This document shows, one piece after another, positions 24,646-36,990 of a stretch of DNA of 64,000 nucleotides; the stretch's first letter is position 1, and each line of letters opens with the position of its first letter. Made by a program: the position numbers and the translations under genes. The notes beneath the pieces are model-generated. The model searched no databases, had not been told where the DNA came from, and saw nothing but the letters and a program-made list of their open reading frames with translations. The stretch is taken from contig OY997592.1 in the NCBI GenBank assembly GCA_963921825.1, forward strand, positions 58,610,336-58,674,335, in the 5' to 3' direction. The DNA is from Erodium maritimum (taxonomy: Eukaryota; Streptophyta; Magnoliopsida; Geraniales; Geraniaceae).

Positions 24646-25545
24646 ACCAGACCTAACCTCTCCCTTTCTTCCCCAATACGAATTCTGCAAAAACTCCAAC
24701 AAAACCTCCATTTCCAGCTCCAACAAGCTTCAAAACAAACATCTAAAACCTCCAAACTTCAACACCCTCAATGGGTTCCATCAATACTTCAATAAACACA
24801 ACAAAACCAACCTAAACTTCACTAAAACTTCTCCAAAATCAACAATCAACAATCAACAACACATGAAGCTAGTTCTTCAAGTTCCAACCAAAACCCACAA
24901 AACCCAAAATAGAAAGTAGATGAAATGAGAAGATAAGAGTATACAAACCTTGAGAATGATGAGATGATGAAGCTAGTAAGCTTTTGGTGAAGAAAAGATG
25001 AAGATTGAGCCTAAAGTTCCTCCTTTTCCTCTCTTTCTTCTTGCTCAAGTTATGGAGCTCTTTCCTCTCTCTCCCTCTAGCCAATTTCGGCTGCAACAAT
25101 AGTGTAGCTGAATCGTCTCCAACAATTGCTTTAATTGACCTAGGAATCCAATTTACCAAAAGGCCCCCTAAAGTTCTATCCATTTAAAGTCATTTGGGAG
25201 GGTATAAAGGTCAATAAAGCCTCATTCTCATCCTCCAAGCCACTAATGACATGTGTCATCATGGAATCACTCTCATTTAGATAAAATTCCAGCAGTCCAA
25301 ATTTATATTGAATTTAGCCGATAAAAAGTTCGAGTTTAACCGAAAGTTGACCGATTCAATATTACAGTCAAACGAAAGGTAATGGCCCAACTAAGCTAAC
25401 CGTGATAGTGGCTAAGCCTTTTGGGCCCCGGAAAGGTCCCGAATGACTTCCGGAGTCACCAGTTGACTTTTCCGGCCGAAAGTCAAACTTTGCTAGAATT
25501 TATCGGTTCGACCGGGGATCGACCGGAGGTGGTTCTTACAGATTG

Positions 25546-25980
25546 AATTTAGACCAACAACCTTGGAATATCGTAGCCTTTCGGTTAGTTACGCTCCAAT
25601 GCTGCTTGCATTTCTTCGTCGTCTGATCTTGTCCATATGTTTCGCTCGTCGCTTGGACGAACGGTGGATGGCATCCCAAAATGACTACGACGACTGATCA
25701 ACCCCATCAACCGAGTTTTTGGAGTTATTATGACATTCTTTGACCAATGTCGTCTCCTCCACTCGTGTCCATTTCCGGTACCCACGGGAAGGAGCCGGTA
25801 TGTCGGCTTGTGTCTCAACTAGAGGAGGTGGTGGTACGCGGACCCAGACGTATGGTCGAGGACACTATGATGTAAGACGGGTTGGACCAAAAATTCTACC
25901 AGCATTATTGGCTCACCTTGGGACCAATAATGAAAAATTTTTATTCAAAAAATTATGGCAGGAGGTCCCTTGGAGCAGGT
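25546..25980. other. Unassigned transposon-like segment
   Basis: This stretch lies between the right duplication of LTR B and the LINE reverse-transcriptase trace. A minus-strand frame at 25585-25818 encodes 77 mostly polar residues with a DDEEMQAALE stretch. I did not recognise the family. It may be part of the element interrupted at 17801 and 21191. Confidence 0.3.
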
Positions 25981-27510
25981 ACTAAATGACACCACTATGT
26001 TCCTCATCCACAAGAAGGCCTACCTAAAGTTGGTTTCTGATATCTGCCCCATAGCCCTGTGTAACATGATATTTCGGATCTTGTCCTAAGTCCCGGACAA
26101 TTGATTAAAGGTGCTTTTACCTGCCATCATATCCCCTAATGTGCATTTGTACCCGGGATATACATTCAAGACAACGTCTTTATGTCATTCGAGGTTATCC
26201 ACTATCTTCATATGAAAACTCAGGGAAAGTTGGGGTTCATGGATTTGTACTAGATATTAGTAATGTATAGACCGAGTGGAGTGACCGTTTATTATTGCTA
26301 TGATGCGACATTATGGTGTTTCTGAGCCCTGAACGACTCTTATGTCTGTATGTATGAGATCAATGTCTTATTGGGTCAACTCGGGAGGATGAGAAATAGA
26401 TTCTATTAGGCCTACTCAGGGCATTCGCTAGGGAGACCCTCTATCACTATACTCATTCTTGTTTTTATAGAGTAATTTCCAATCTCATTGAGGGGGCTAA
26501 TCGATAAGGTCGTATTCATGGGTGTTCGGTGGCTACTATAGCACCAGTTATTACACATATGTTTTTTGCCGAAGATTGCTACATCTTTTGTTGATATACC
26601 TCGATTGAGTCCGTTCAAGTACGTGATATCATTAGCCTCTTCGGTGTATGGTTGGGCTAAATGATCAACAATCAGAATTCCTCGGTTTTCTTCAGGTCCA
26701 ACACGGGGGGCGGCGACCGTCAAAAGTGCTTTCATCTCCTCGGTATTCCGGAGACCTACAAGGCTTCTATGTATCTTAGCCTTCCAAATATGATGGGTCG
26801 GAGCCACAGTCAGATCTTGGCTTACCTGGACGATAAGATTTTAAAGAATATCCGATCATGGGATGGGAAGCTCTTATCCTTTGATGTCGGGAAGTGATGA
26901 TCCACTCGGTGCTTACATCTCTCCCCACTTTTGTTATTTCTATTTCCACGGTCCCTCAATTGATCACCGATAGGATACATGGGGCACTGGCCAGATTCTA
27001 GTGAGGTTCTTTGGTCGAAACGTCTCGACCTATTATTTGCCAAGACTGGGTCAAGCTCTGTAGACGCAAATCCATGAGAGGTATGACCTTTCGAGATCTT
27101 CAGGACGAACTCAGTTATACTAAGGAAATAGGCATGGGACTTGATCACCAACCCGAGATCCCTAGTGGCTCGATTTTTCAAAGCCCTAGTATTACCCTCA
27201 GGAGGGCTTTCAATCGACGGAACGGGGAAATAACCTTAGCTACATTTAGACCAGTATGTTGGCCATTGATTCATTCATTACCTCGGGCGTCCGTCGGGAT
27301 CTTGGCTATGCGAAGGGTACCCTCATCATGGGAGCACATTGGGCACATAAAACAGATCCCCATATTCATACCGCATCCATAACCCTGATAGGGGCCATAG
27401 TGGCCAAACTATGGTGCAGGGTCCCGACAATAGGTTGTCCCTCTCATCCAGACCCTATTTAATTCGAGTGACTAAGAGGATACCATGAATACCCCCCTCC
27501 CGGTATTTAG
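25981..27510 (+). mobile_element. LINE reverse-transcriptase remnant, 5' part
   Basis: Several conserved blocks of plant L1-type reverse transcriptase can be read in order across shifting frames. They are SDICPIALCNMIFRIL (about 26035-26085), GIR-stop-GDPLSLY near 26420 in place of the usual GIRQGDPLSPY, MFFAEDCYIF at 26559-26588 (the catalytic FADD box with one change), and MINNQNSSVFF leading to LGIPETYKASMYLSLP at 26661-26800. A RGMTFRDL block at about 27080 fits the post-RT GGLGFRDL motif. Numerous stops and frameshifts show it cannot be active. It is cut at 27510 by solo LTR D and resumes at 30100. Confidence 0.82.
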
Positions 27511-30099
27511 TGTCACACCCAAAATCCGGTTCTTGCCCGGACTCAAGGCGTGACTAGGAATAAGTGATTAAAAGACAATAGCTCAACAATAAGTTCCTGA
27601 AAAACTCCAATAAGAAACTCAAATCCACAAAATTTAGTTTAAAACATAAATAACCCTCCAGGGGTGTAATAATAATCCTCCACAAAACCTGTTACAAAAG
27701 AAAAGAAATAAAAGCGAAGTCTCTATAGACACCCACACCGAGAAGCTCCCGAGCCTCTACTCCTCAATCAAGCCTGTAAACACAACAATGAACTCACAGG
27801 GGTGAGCTTGCGCTAGGGAAAACACATAACAAGGTGGACCTTAAACTCAATAAAGTCAACAACAAAGTCAACAAGATAGATCTTAACAAGCACGGGTAAT
27901 AGGTAAACCAGTCAATGTCGTGGCACATGAAGTCTCCACCCTCCGATCCACATATGATGTGTCCTCTCGGATTTTCCCTCAAATCCAGAGGAGACGCATA
28001 ACATTGAGGCGACCGGAAACAACCCTTCGGGGCGCTTATCATCGGGATTCTCAGAAACGTCTCCAAAGGAGTTTATGTCATCGGGAACCAAGGTATTACT
28101 CCCATAGGAAGCATACACTTGGACAATTCAATAATAATTAGTTAATAATTGAATAACGCACTCAAACTGAAAACACGAACAGTCCAATCCCAACAATCAC
28201 CAATTCATTGCCACACATAGCTCACACATAACCAATTCACCACAACACACAGTACACGAATCACATAACCATAGCACACCAATCACACAATCCCAACTTA
28301 CCGTTCACTTACCAGTCTCGAACCAACGGGGCATCGATCACCTGATTGCACCGCTCGGTACAACCAGTCATATTCGATGCTCCAAGTAACCATTTAAGGA
28401 AAACAAGCAATCATTCAAATACATTCAACGGTCAAGTACGAGTTTAAACAACCAATCATAAAAACCTTCAATCGAGCATTCACACATGCAATTCAACTAG
28501 TTCCGTTAGACTCTTTAGCCTATCCACTAAGCAACCAACAACCAAGCATGTGATCCTAACACGCAACTAATCCGAGGGCTTTGCCAAGGCCACTCTACCA
28601 GTCAAACAATTCCCAAGTATTGAAAGCGAGTTACACTAGTGATTGGCATCCTAATCATTCACCACTAGACACTTCCGGTTATTAGTAATAGAAAGACAAT
28701 TATTCTAGTTATTCGCATCCTATAGGCATTTCTAGGACCTTTCCAATTTTATTAGCCTAACATGCATACTAAGCACCATAAACGAGGGGTTAAGGCTTTC
28801 CCTACCTCAAGGTCTTCCTCTCAACACTTTGATGAAGCCCGGTGGTCACCACTCCGTTCTTCACTCGGGTCCCGGCGTGATCTTTGCTCCTCTAGCTCGA
28901 TCCCCAAAGTCTTGGACACAAAGAAACGTTAATTAGACTCCACTTAATCAGCAAGTAAGACCCTCAAAGCCCCTCCAAAGTTCATCTCAAAACCAAGATC
29001 AACCAAGGTGAAAAACCCTCAAAGAAACCCCCACCTTGGTCTGCCACGGACCTGGTCACGGATTTGTGAGGCCAACCATCACGGTCACCATCACAGAGCC
29101 GTGACGAGTGCCGTCACGGACTCCCTCACGGAGCCGTGACGTCGCCCGTCACGGGATCCGTCACGGATCCGTGGCGCACCAGGGCAGTTTCTCCCTTCTT
29201 CAACCTCCAACTCCTTTTCTCCGAAAAACCACCTTCAAACCCCAAATTTTACCCCTTCCAACTCCCAAAACAGTCCAAATCCTTTAATACTCCTCTACCC
29301 ATGGTAGGAATCAACACACAAACAAGTTTCTAAAGATTCATCAAATCAAACTCAACTCAAAAGCTCCAACAACTAAGGATTTCTCACCAAAAACCCAACA
29401 AAGCTTCTCATCAACAACATCTCCCACCATTTCTACTCAAACCCAACAACATCTAGCAATTTCACCCAAAACCCATGAAAAGAGATGAAGTGAAATGAGG
29501 ATTAGAGAGTTCCATTACCTCTAGAAGATTGAGATGAAGAAGATGGTGAGGATTTGGAGAAGGGTTGGCTAAAGGAAGGCTTCAAGTGGCCTCTTCTTCC
29601 TTGATTCTTCTTCAAAGCTCCATGGGAGCTCCTCTCTCTTGCTCCTACTCCAATTTTCGGCTACACCAAGTAAAATGGGTTGGTTTTGCTTTTCCAAACT
29701 CATATAATACCTAGATGTGTCAAATGACTAAAAGCCCTTGAGCTAGAATCCCTTGTAGAAGCTTTTGGGAGGGTAAAAGGGTCTAAGGCTACTCCCTTTC
29801 TCTCCTTCAACCAAAAAGGGACAAGTGTCCAAGTATGTTATTTATTTTTCCAAAATAATTTCCAGCACAATAAAATAATGCTTTTAGTCGATTAAAAGTC
29901 TCGTTTTGACCAAAATTGACTTTCTCCAACATTATACTCAAACGAAAGGGATTTCTCCCCTTAAGCCAACCGTGATGATGGCTAAGTCGTTTGGGTTCCG
30001 GAAAAGTCCCGAGTGACTTCTTGAGTCATCGGTTGACTTTCCGGTAGCAAGTCAAACTTGCTTGGAAAGCCGCCGGTTCGACGGGGTGCGGGTCTTACA
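27511..30099 (+). mobile_element. Solo LTR D inside the LINE
   Basis: It begins TGTCACACCC and ends GGGTCTTACA. The 5-bp target duplication TTTAG is perfect (27506-27510 and 30100-30104). It shares the opening AAATCCGGTT block, the GGTGAGCTTGCGCTAGGGAAA block near 27800 and the terminal GTCAAACTTG / CGGTTCGAC motifs with the other copies, but lacks the CCGCAGGGT minisatellite. No coding region is present. Confidence 0.9.
29035..29180. repeat. GTCACGG repeat cluster in LTR D
   Basis: Many copies of the short motif GTCACGG and its near-complement CCGTGAC occur in 145 bp. This is the LTR D version of the variable CACGG cluster. Confidence 0.75.
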
Positions 30100-30995
30100 T
30101 TTAGGGCAAATGACTCTTGGTATTAGGCCCATGATCTGAAGGATAGATACTTTTCCAAGATCGGTTATTGGACCCTCCACCCTCAAGAGTTGTCCTTCGT
30201 TCGTACCCTCCCACTTGGTCAATAGTCTAGCAGATACCAGTGCAACCTCATATACGTATCTTCCTCTAGCTTCTATTTAATGACATCCTTTTTGGACTAG
30301 TGTGGTCAGTTTGTTGAGGGAACCCCCTCCCCCTTGGGTGACCAAGATATCTTTGTGGTTATAGAAAAATTGGAAGACTCGTAATGTCTGGTTCTGGAAA
30401 GACACTACCCCCTCGCCTTTTACTTGCAAATCACAATGGGTATCCAACTGACAGCATGGAAGGAGGCTCTGGCTCTGCCACCCTAGTCTTTGGCATATGC
30501 TATGATCCCGAGGGACATCGTTTGGAAACTTCCCCCCGTCGGACGGGATACATGGTGATTAATGTTGATGGGGCGATCTTTCGGGAGGAAGGACAACTGG
30601 ATGGGGGATTATCTATCGCTCGGGACCGTGAGTTGTCCTTGAGGCCCGCAATGGGACGATACAAAGGATTTAGGCCTATGCGATTGTTACAGCCTTATCT
30701 CCGATAGTAGAGGAAGATCATTCTCCATAGTAATGCTCACAGTGTTATTTGTTTACATTGTTTCTACCACAATGTCTCTTTCATTAATTGAGGATACTAT
30801 ACAAAACTTCTAAATCTTTCCTTTTCTTATCTAGGATATCGTATTTATAAAGAGATCAACAAACAGATACTCTTATTGATTACACATGGAATCTCATTCC
30901 ATGCGTGTTCTCGTAAGGTCGAGAGTAACCCTCCTGAATATCCTTGCATGTATCTTAAATTTGGAAATTAATAAAATATTTTTTACACACAAAAA
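30100..30995 (+). mobile_element. LINE 3' part with RNase H remnant and A-rich tail
   Basis: After LTR D the LINE resumes. A stretch at about 30535-30640 encodes VINVDGAIFREEGQLDGGLS, which matches the first strands of the RNase H domain often found at the C-terminus of plant LINE ORF2 (consensus VNVDGA followed by a Gly-rich turn). The copy ends with ATTAATAAAATATTTTTT and an A-rich run around 30985-30997, the expected 3' tail. It is non-functional. Confidence 0.72.
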
Positions 30996-30997
30996 AA

Positions 30998-31740
30998 ACA
31001 CTATCTAAACTTAATCCGATTGGACATAACACCAAGTTCAACATCTTCAAATACGACTTCGTGTTGCAGGCGATCGATCCCTATCACGTTATCGTCGATT
31101 TTCTCCCCGATCAAACAGAGGGGTTGGAGCGACCCTGCATAGTCTTGAGTGACCAAATGCGTTTCGAGCTGATTGTTAGATCGCGCTCGGTGGTGGGAGA
31201 ACAGGAAGCCTTGGATCTCTTCCACCGACCATTTCGAAAGAGGATCTGGAACAGAGACGTTGGAGTAAATAAAGGAGAGGTGGTGAAAACAATAAAACAA
31301 TGGTGGATGGCCGGAACGATACCTGTAGAAAAAAACGGTGATATTACCGAGAAAAATTAGAGCCGACGAAGGCTTATTGAGAAAGAGACATTTTTCTCAC
31401 AAAAAGGTTTAACTTTTCTATTTTTTTTCTTTAATTTATTTTTTCCTATTTTAAAGTTTATTTGATTTTCTAATTTTAATTATTTATCTTTTATGTTAAG
31501 AATTCATGAAATGGAAGACTGTTTTTTCCACTGTTCTTCATTTTGCTTCCCAGAACTACGACAAATAATTTCGAGATTCACATTCTCAGGACAAATCGTT
31601 TAACCCCAAAACTAAAACTCATTTCCAAAAACTAAACCCCAAAATGCGATGTATTCCTACCTCGGAACCCCTATTTTATTTGGGCTCTTAATTCCTTTTC
31701 TATTTGGGCCATTTGTTATTATTATTTCACCACCGATGAA
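30998..31740. other. Intergenic DNA upstream of the PIG-Y-like gene
   Basis: Overlapping frames occur on both strands at 31001-31360, but none shows a domain I recognise. The rest is AT-rich. Nothing else is visible. Confidence 0.4.
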
Positions 31741-33942
31741 ACACCTCTCCGCTCCAGAATCGTTTTTATTTCACCACCGATGCTCTGAAACCTGAAATCG
31801 TTTTCTTCTGATTTTTTCCCAAATCACAGTTTGCTTATGCTTTTCCGTTCTCCCATCCACCACCGGCGAACAAAGGTACGTTTTCACCTGAAATTGCAGA
31901 TTGTGTTCAAGTTTCTGGTTTATAGCTCTTTCATAGTTAGGTTGGGTTTTGTCTGGTTTGTGATTTTCGTACACAGACAAATGATTATGAATGATGAACA
32001 AGTGAATTTACCCTCATTGCGCTCATGATTTTGTATTTTTTTTATGTGGTTTTTTGTAATTGTGGATTTGGGTTCAGGCTTCAATGACTTGTCTGCTCTT
32101 CTCTGCTTTGTTATGATTGATTCTCTATTGCAAGCACAAGTTCCCAATTTATGGGAACAAGAAAGCATACCATACAACACTGATTTTGGGTTCCAGGGGT
32201 TTCAGGATTAAAGGCAGTGAAACCATGTTGTGGAATAAGATTTCTTTTATTTTTGTCTATTTTTTAAAACAATTCTGGAATCAGTTGAGTGTTGTTGGGT
32301 ATATGAGTTATTTTTACTATGCACATACTCATATGTTTAATACGAGGCTATGAACTACAAAATTAGTGATGTAAATGAATACTTATTTTGTGTCGGTGAT
32401 TTTTTCTCTATATTTATTAATTACCGATGGTTACCCCTAAAATAAAATCCTGATTGTGCCCCTGATTACAAGGTGTTCAGCATGGTAGATCTCGCAATCG
32501 CACGAGAGTAGAAGAACCACAGGTATGTTCCTTTTAGTCTCTCTGTTTTTCTTATTCGGAATATGCATTTTAGGGTTTATGTTTAGGGGATATTTGTTCG
32601 TTGTTTTTCGAGGAAGACGAAGGAATTGATCAGCCGATGAAGACATCTCTGTTAAACGGTTTTCTTCTGATTGCGTTGTTTGTTAATAAGATTAGATGCA
32701 ATACTCTCAGGATAAGAAATGAAAATTCCAACAATGGAGGACAAATAGGCAGCGAAGAGACTAATTAATTTTAACCCTTTTTTTCTTTCTTTCTCCCAAG
32801 CACATATTTTTCCAACTAAAAGGAGATACAAAGTGTGTATTAATAGTCAAAACATGAATGTGAATGCTATCTCTCTTTCTTGTTAGAGTATTTGGTTTAC
32901 GTCAAATATGGAGTAAAACTCGGCTATGGTGCTTCAAAACTGTATATTCTATGCTTTTGCGTGTTCTGCAGTGCATATGTTCCTATTGAACCTACATTTT
33001 CCCTTCATTTATTCACAATTCTTTGACAGACAATCTTTACCACCATTTTTAGTCCAACCCGTCTCACAAATGGAGAAGGTCCAACATTCTGGACACTGAA
33101 TAATTTTGAATATCTGCAAAATCAACTATTGCCTCGTAACATACAAGGTAATGCTATTTATTTTTAGTAAAAGTGTAAAAGTTATGGTAATCCAGTTACT
33201 ACTGTTCACTGTTGAACATAATCTCCCTACTCATTGGAGACAATTAAGGCGTGCTCACAAATACTTTTGTAAAAATTGTATTCATTTCATACTCGTTGGT
33301 TCGATCATTCGCTTGGCCATAAAAATATATACATCTGATATTAGCTTATACTGAGATACACAAAACATATGAAATGCTAGACTAATCATTAAATGTATTG
33401 TTTAAATGCCTCATTAATCATTCAGCCAGCCTTGACTGCGAGTTCTAGCAACTTCACTCTTTTGTTCATTGCAATCATTAGCTAGGGCTTCATTCGCTTC
33501 ATCGTCAATTCTCAGTGTCCGTTAGCTCAATTATTCAACCTCTCCCTCTCTTGCTTTCTTTCATAGTTAAATTCCTATATTCACATTTCTTTGTAAACCA
33601 CATGTTAATCTCGGTCAGATTGATACATCTCTGATTCTGCAAATTTGAAGTCAAATTTTCAGATTTTTTAGGTTCTGATATGGTTTGTGGGTTAATCTGT
33701 GTACAAAACGTCATCAATGGATGGGTTTGAAATGTTATGGAGGCATTTTAACAAACACATACCAGACATGAATTTCTCAATGTTGTTCAGTCAACCCCCT
33801 TTTCTGTTTGTATACTCATAAATTGGTAATTTTCTTATGTTAAACATTAGCATTTGGTTTCAGAAAAGTTACTATATTGATAATAAGCTTGCATCCTCAC
33901 TGAGTTATTTCAAATCCATACATACAGAAAATCAGTGCAGAA
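31741..33942 (+). other. Probable 5' UTR exon(s) and leader intron(s) of the PIG-Y-like gene
   Basis: A C/T-rich segment ending at a CAAAG|GTACG donor (about 31876) looks like a first untranslated exon. A good acceptor, CAGTGCAG, ends at 33940, two bases before the PIG-Y start codon. A possible middle exon near 32478-32522 lies between an acceptor and an ACAG|GTATG donor and holds a short ATG frame of eight codons. This leader model is inference from splice-like sequence and position. Confidence 0.35.
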
Positions 33943-35706
33943 ATGTTTTCTTCGCAATTCAAAATCATCAAGGATCGAGTGTTTTGGGGATGGCTATTTG
34001 TTACGTTTGGCTTTGTTTTCTTTATGGGGTTCATCTTTGCCTCGGTTATATCAAAGCTTCTTCCTTTGTCGAGCAACTCTATCATATTGGCCATACAAAA
34101 AGACAGGTGATGTGATTATGCTGTTGTATTTCATTTATTCTGAAAAATTCTTCAAACTCCTTAAATGTTAACCATACAGAATATGGCGGCTTATATCATT
34201 TTGTTTGATTTTTGGCTTCTGTATTAGTAGTTTCTTGAGGGTTATTGATTGATTAGCTTGATTTATTAAACAACCTTACTTCGTGCCTTGACTTTTCAAT
34301 TGGTTTTAGTACGGTTTAGCTTGAATTCTTCAGCTTGGTTGGGATGTTGAATCAAATTGTTAGGTAAATAGTATTTACATGAGTGTATGAGTGAGTTTAC
34401 ATTACACTGGTGGTGTAGTAGAAATCTATAGTTGAATTATTCTTCTCATTTCTGATGGATAATTATAACATGGGAAAGACTTTAGAAGTGATAAGACAGA
34501 ATTTTTGGTGGCATACGTGATCGCCATCTTCAGCACATGGCTGATAAAAAAAATTGACAGGGTTTTTAAGGGACAAGAATATTAGATATTTGCGATAGGG
34601 TCGCTTATGTTTCAAAAGTTGTAGTAAAAAGGTAGCTTATTTAGTTATTGAACCTCTTGAGGGATTGAAGGGATGTGAGATATTCCTAGGGTAGTCTTGT
34701 GTGTCATCTTCAGCTCACTGCTAATTACTTGCATTGATTTTCTTTTCCTTTAAAACATAGAACTCAACTTCCCCTGTCCGAAGCGTTTTCCTAAATGCCG
34801 CTTAGTTTTGGTTGCTGGATCAAACTCGGGTAGATCCCTGTTTCAAATTTAGTTGGTAATGACCTTTAAACCTGGTCTGTCACACTACTTCACTTCCTTC
34901 ATTTTACAAATCTCGAATACAGTAACTGTTTAGTAATCTAGTCATCCAATTGAGTGATTATAACATCATTAATCTGATTTTTTGTCAGCATTTTCCTCTT
35001 TTGATTGTGACCAACATTTGCTTCTATAACTCTATTTTAGGAGCTTACAATTCTTCCATTGCACATCAAATTTTAGAGGCTTTGGGGAATAGTTAGGTCA
35101 TACTCAAGTTAGGAATAGATGGACTTATTCCGATGTTTATCATATATGATCAGCACTGACCAATCGAAATGCACCATTGGAAACAGATGAGGATCTGCCT
35201 GGTGAGAGAAAAAGAGAGGGTGAGTTCTATGCATTCTGATATGCACTTAAAAGGTCATGGCTTGTGAAGAACTGGTATCTCCCCTATTTTGTATTCAAGG
35301 CTGTCTAGAAGAGATGATTTCATTAGTTCCCAACAAAGGTGCATTATCATCCTTAACACCCAAATCTGTGAAATTCATTTGTGCCCGAATACTACCGTTG
35401 ATTATTTCGAACACCTTAGATGGTAGACCATGAGAGCTTTAAAGCTTGTGCCTACAAACATGGTAATGTTGCTTAAAGGAGTAGACTTAGATAGCAATGT
35501 TGTCTGTAACATTTTCATCTTATTTGTTGTACATCAGTTTGTTATTCATATACTATTGTCTTCAATAATTATACTACTCTAATTCTTTGACTCCGTGGTT
35601 TGTGTGTAACAGGTACTACTGCTTCTTGGTGCCTCTGACACTCCCAATCCTTGTAGTTTTCATATATTTTCATTGGCTTAGCATGAAAATGTTCAAGCAT
35701 GCATGA
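33943..35706 (+). CDS. PIGY: PIG-Y-like subunit of GPI-N-acetylglucosaminyltransferase, two exons
   Basis: Exons 33943-34106 and 35613-35706 join in frame (AG|G codon for Arg55) to an 85-residue protein. It starts MFSSQFKIIKDRVFWGW, has a first membrane segment at about 13-37 and a second at about 57-79, and ends WLSMKMFKHA. The second segment and tail (LVPLTLPILVVF, then a basic MKMFKHA end) correspond in pattern to the C-terminus of PIG-Y, the smallest subunit of the complex that adds GlcNAc to phosphatidylinositol in the first step of GPI-anchor synthesis at the ER membrane. Length is close to the 71 residues of human PIG-Y. The 1.5-kb intron has a CAG|GTGATG donor and a TAACAG acceptor. 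Each exon alone is too short to stand out as a gene. Assignment rests on C-terminal pattern and topology. Confidence 0.82.
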
Positions 35707-36990
35707 AGCTCACCGAACAACCATAGCCTGCAGATCTTGTTGGTATGCTTATGTAGTCTTACATACAAGTCTCACACCCTTTATTCATGTTTCACTCTTC
35801 GGACAGTGCTTCAAGCGCACCCTCCACGAGATCTTATTGATTTTACTTTTATTTTCTAGTTTGCCAATATTTGTATTAACATTGAACTATGAGAATAAGA
35901 ATGATTTTACTTTTACTGTTGCTTTAAGATATCATTAAATGGGAAAAAACATATGATTTGGAGTGATAACAACAATGGTCGGTACTTCCAAGTTTGCCCA
36001 AACTCAAATTTGCGATTTATATTCCCTCCTGGCTTGCATCCTGGCAAATTCTGGAAATTTGTATAATAAATTATGAAACTGATCGTACTGCACTTCAGAC
36101 CACTTTATCTTGTTCTGGAACTTTTGTTGATTTGGTAACTTTGTATGGTAAATTCTGGAACCACTGTTTATAGTGTAGAACCGTGTGTGTTACATTTTGG
36201 GACACCGGATTATCATTCTATAAATGTGCGTTTTATGTTATGAAACTGTTTGTGTCTCATTATGTAAATATCAAACAGACATGTACTCTAGAAGTTAGTA
36301 TGATAATTACTGGAATTATAACATGCATGCACTGTGCAACTGTAGTTACATTCTCGAACACTTGTCCTCTTTCTGAAATATGTGTTTTAAATACGGGTAT
36401 ATGTAATATGAAATTGTCAATGTTTGAATCTGTCAGCTCGTACTAAACATACAATCTGTTTTGGAAGCTCCAACAGTTGATAGAGGGGGAGTGACAACAA
36501 TGAACAAAAAATTTACATCCCGCATAGAAAAACATTCACAACAGTCGATGGAAGGATTAAACTCTTCATTAAATACATAGCTCGATGCGGGGTTGGTGTT
36601 AGGCGGGACTAGGAAACAAATGACAGGACATGTACTATTTTAAGCAAGGTCATCATAAGAGATCATAAACATCGGTACCCTAGTTGCAAGTTCATAGAAA
36701 AGTACAACCATGACTTTTACCACAAAGCTTACATGCGATGTTTGTGCAATGACATGAATGTTATACCGATGCAACTGTCTGGGTCTCTACTATGTTCTTT
36801 GAAGCACTCTTTCCTCATTGGTTGTTTTTGCTTCAAAGCCTTGTAATGTTGATTTCATCTTACATGTATTGTCTTCCTTTCACTATCTTTTTAAGGTTAA
36901 CTGTATTTTGTTGTTAGCCACGTGGGTTTCCTTGGGGTACAAGTCTTATTTTAGACACATTTAATTCTGAGAGTTCACTTATAGAATGTA
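35707..36990 (+). other. 3' flank of the PIG-Y-like gene
   Basis: The sequence downstream of the stop is AT-rich and has no gene. Part of it is presumably 3' UTR. Around 36060-36430 short phrases ending in TTCTGGAA or ATGAAACTG recur irregularly. No element termini were found. Confidence 0.4.

Larger units (their letters stand above)
21192..25540 (+). mobile_element. Solo LTR B, containing a nested LTR
   Basis: It starts TGTCACGCCCC and ends GGTTCTTACA, with a perfect 5-bp target duplication, GATTG, at 21187-21191 and 25541-25545. Its first 1.6 kb aligns closely with LTR A, including CTTACGCTCAGTAGGGAAAA near 21540, the CCGCAGGATC minisatellite and the ATTCAATC array. The block shared with A is broken at 22849 by a 1129-bp insertion and resumes at 23978. 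Its terminal part resembles LTRs C and D, with an AAGTCAAACTT motif and a GGTTCGACCGG motif just before the end. No coding region is present. Confidence 0.9.

Noticed and set aside
26035..30700. Possible functional reverse transcriptase
   Set aside because: The catalytic box is changed (FAED in place of FADD), stops and frameshifts are frequent and a 2.6-kb LTR splits it, so it is clearly inactive.
31001..31360. Open frames of 99 codons on both strands
   Set aside because: They overlap each other almost completely, so at most one could be real. No domain, promoter or splice context supports either.
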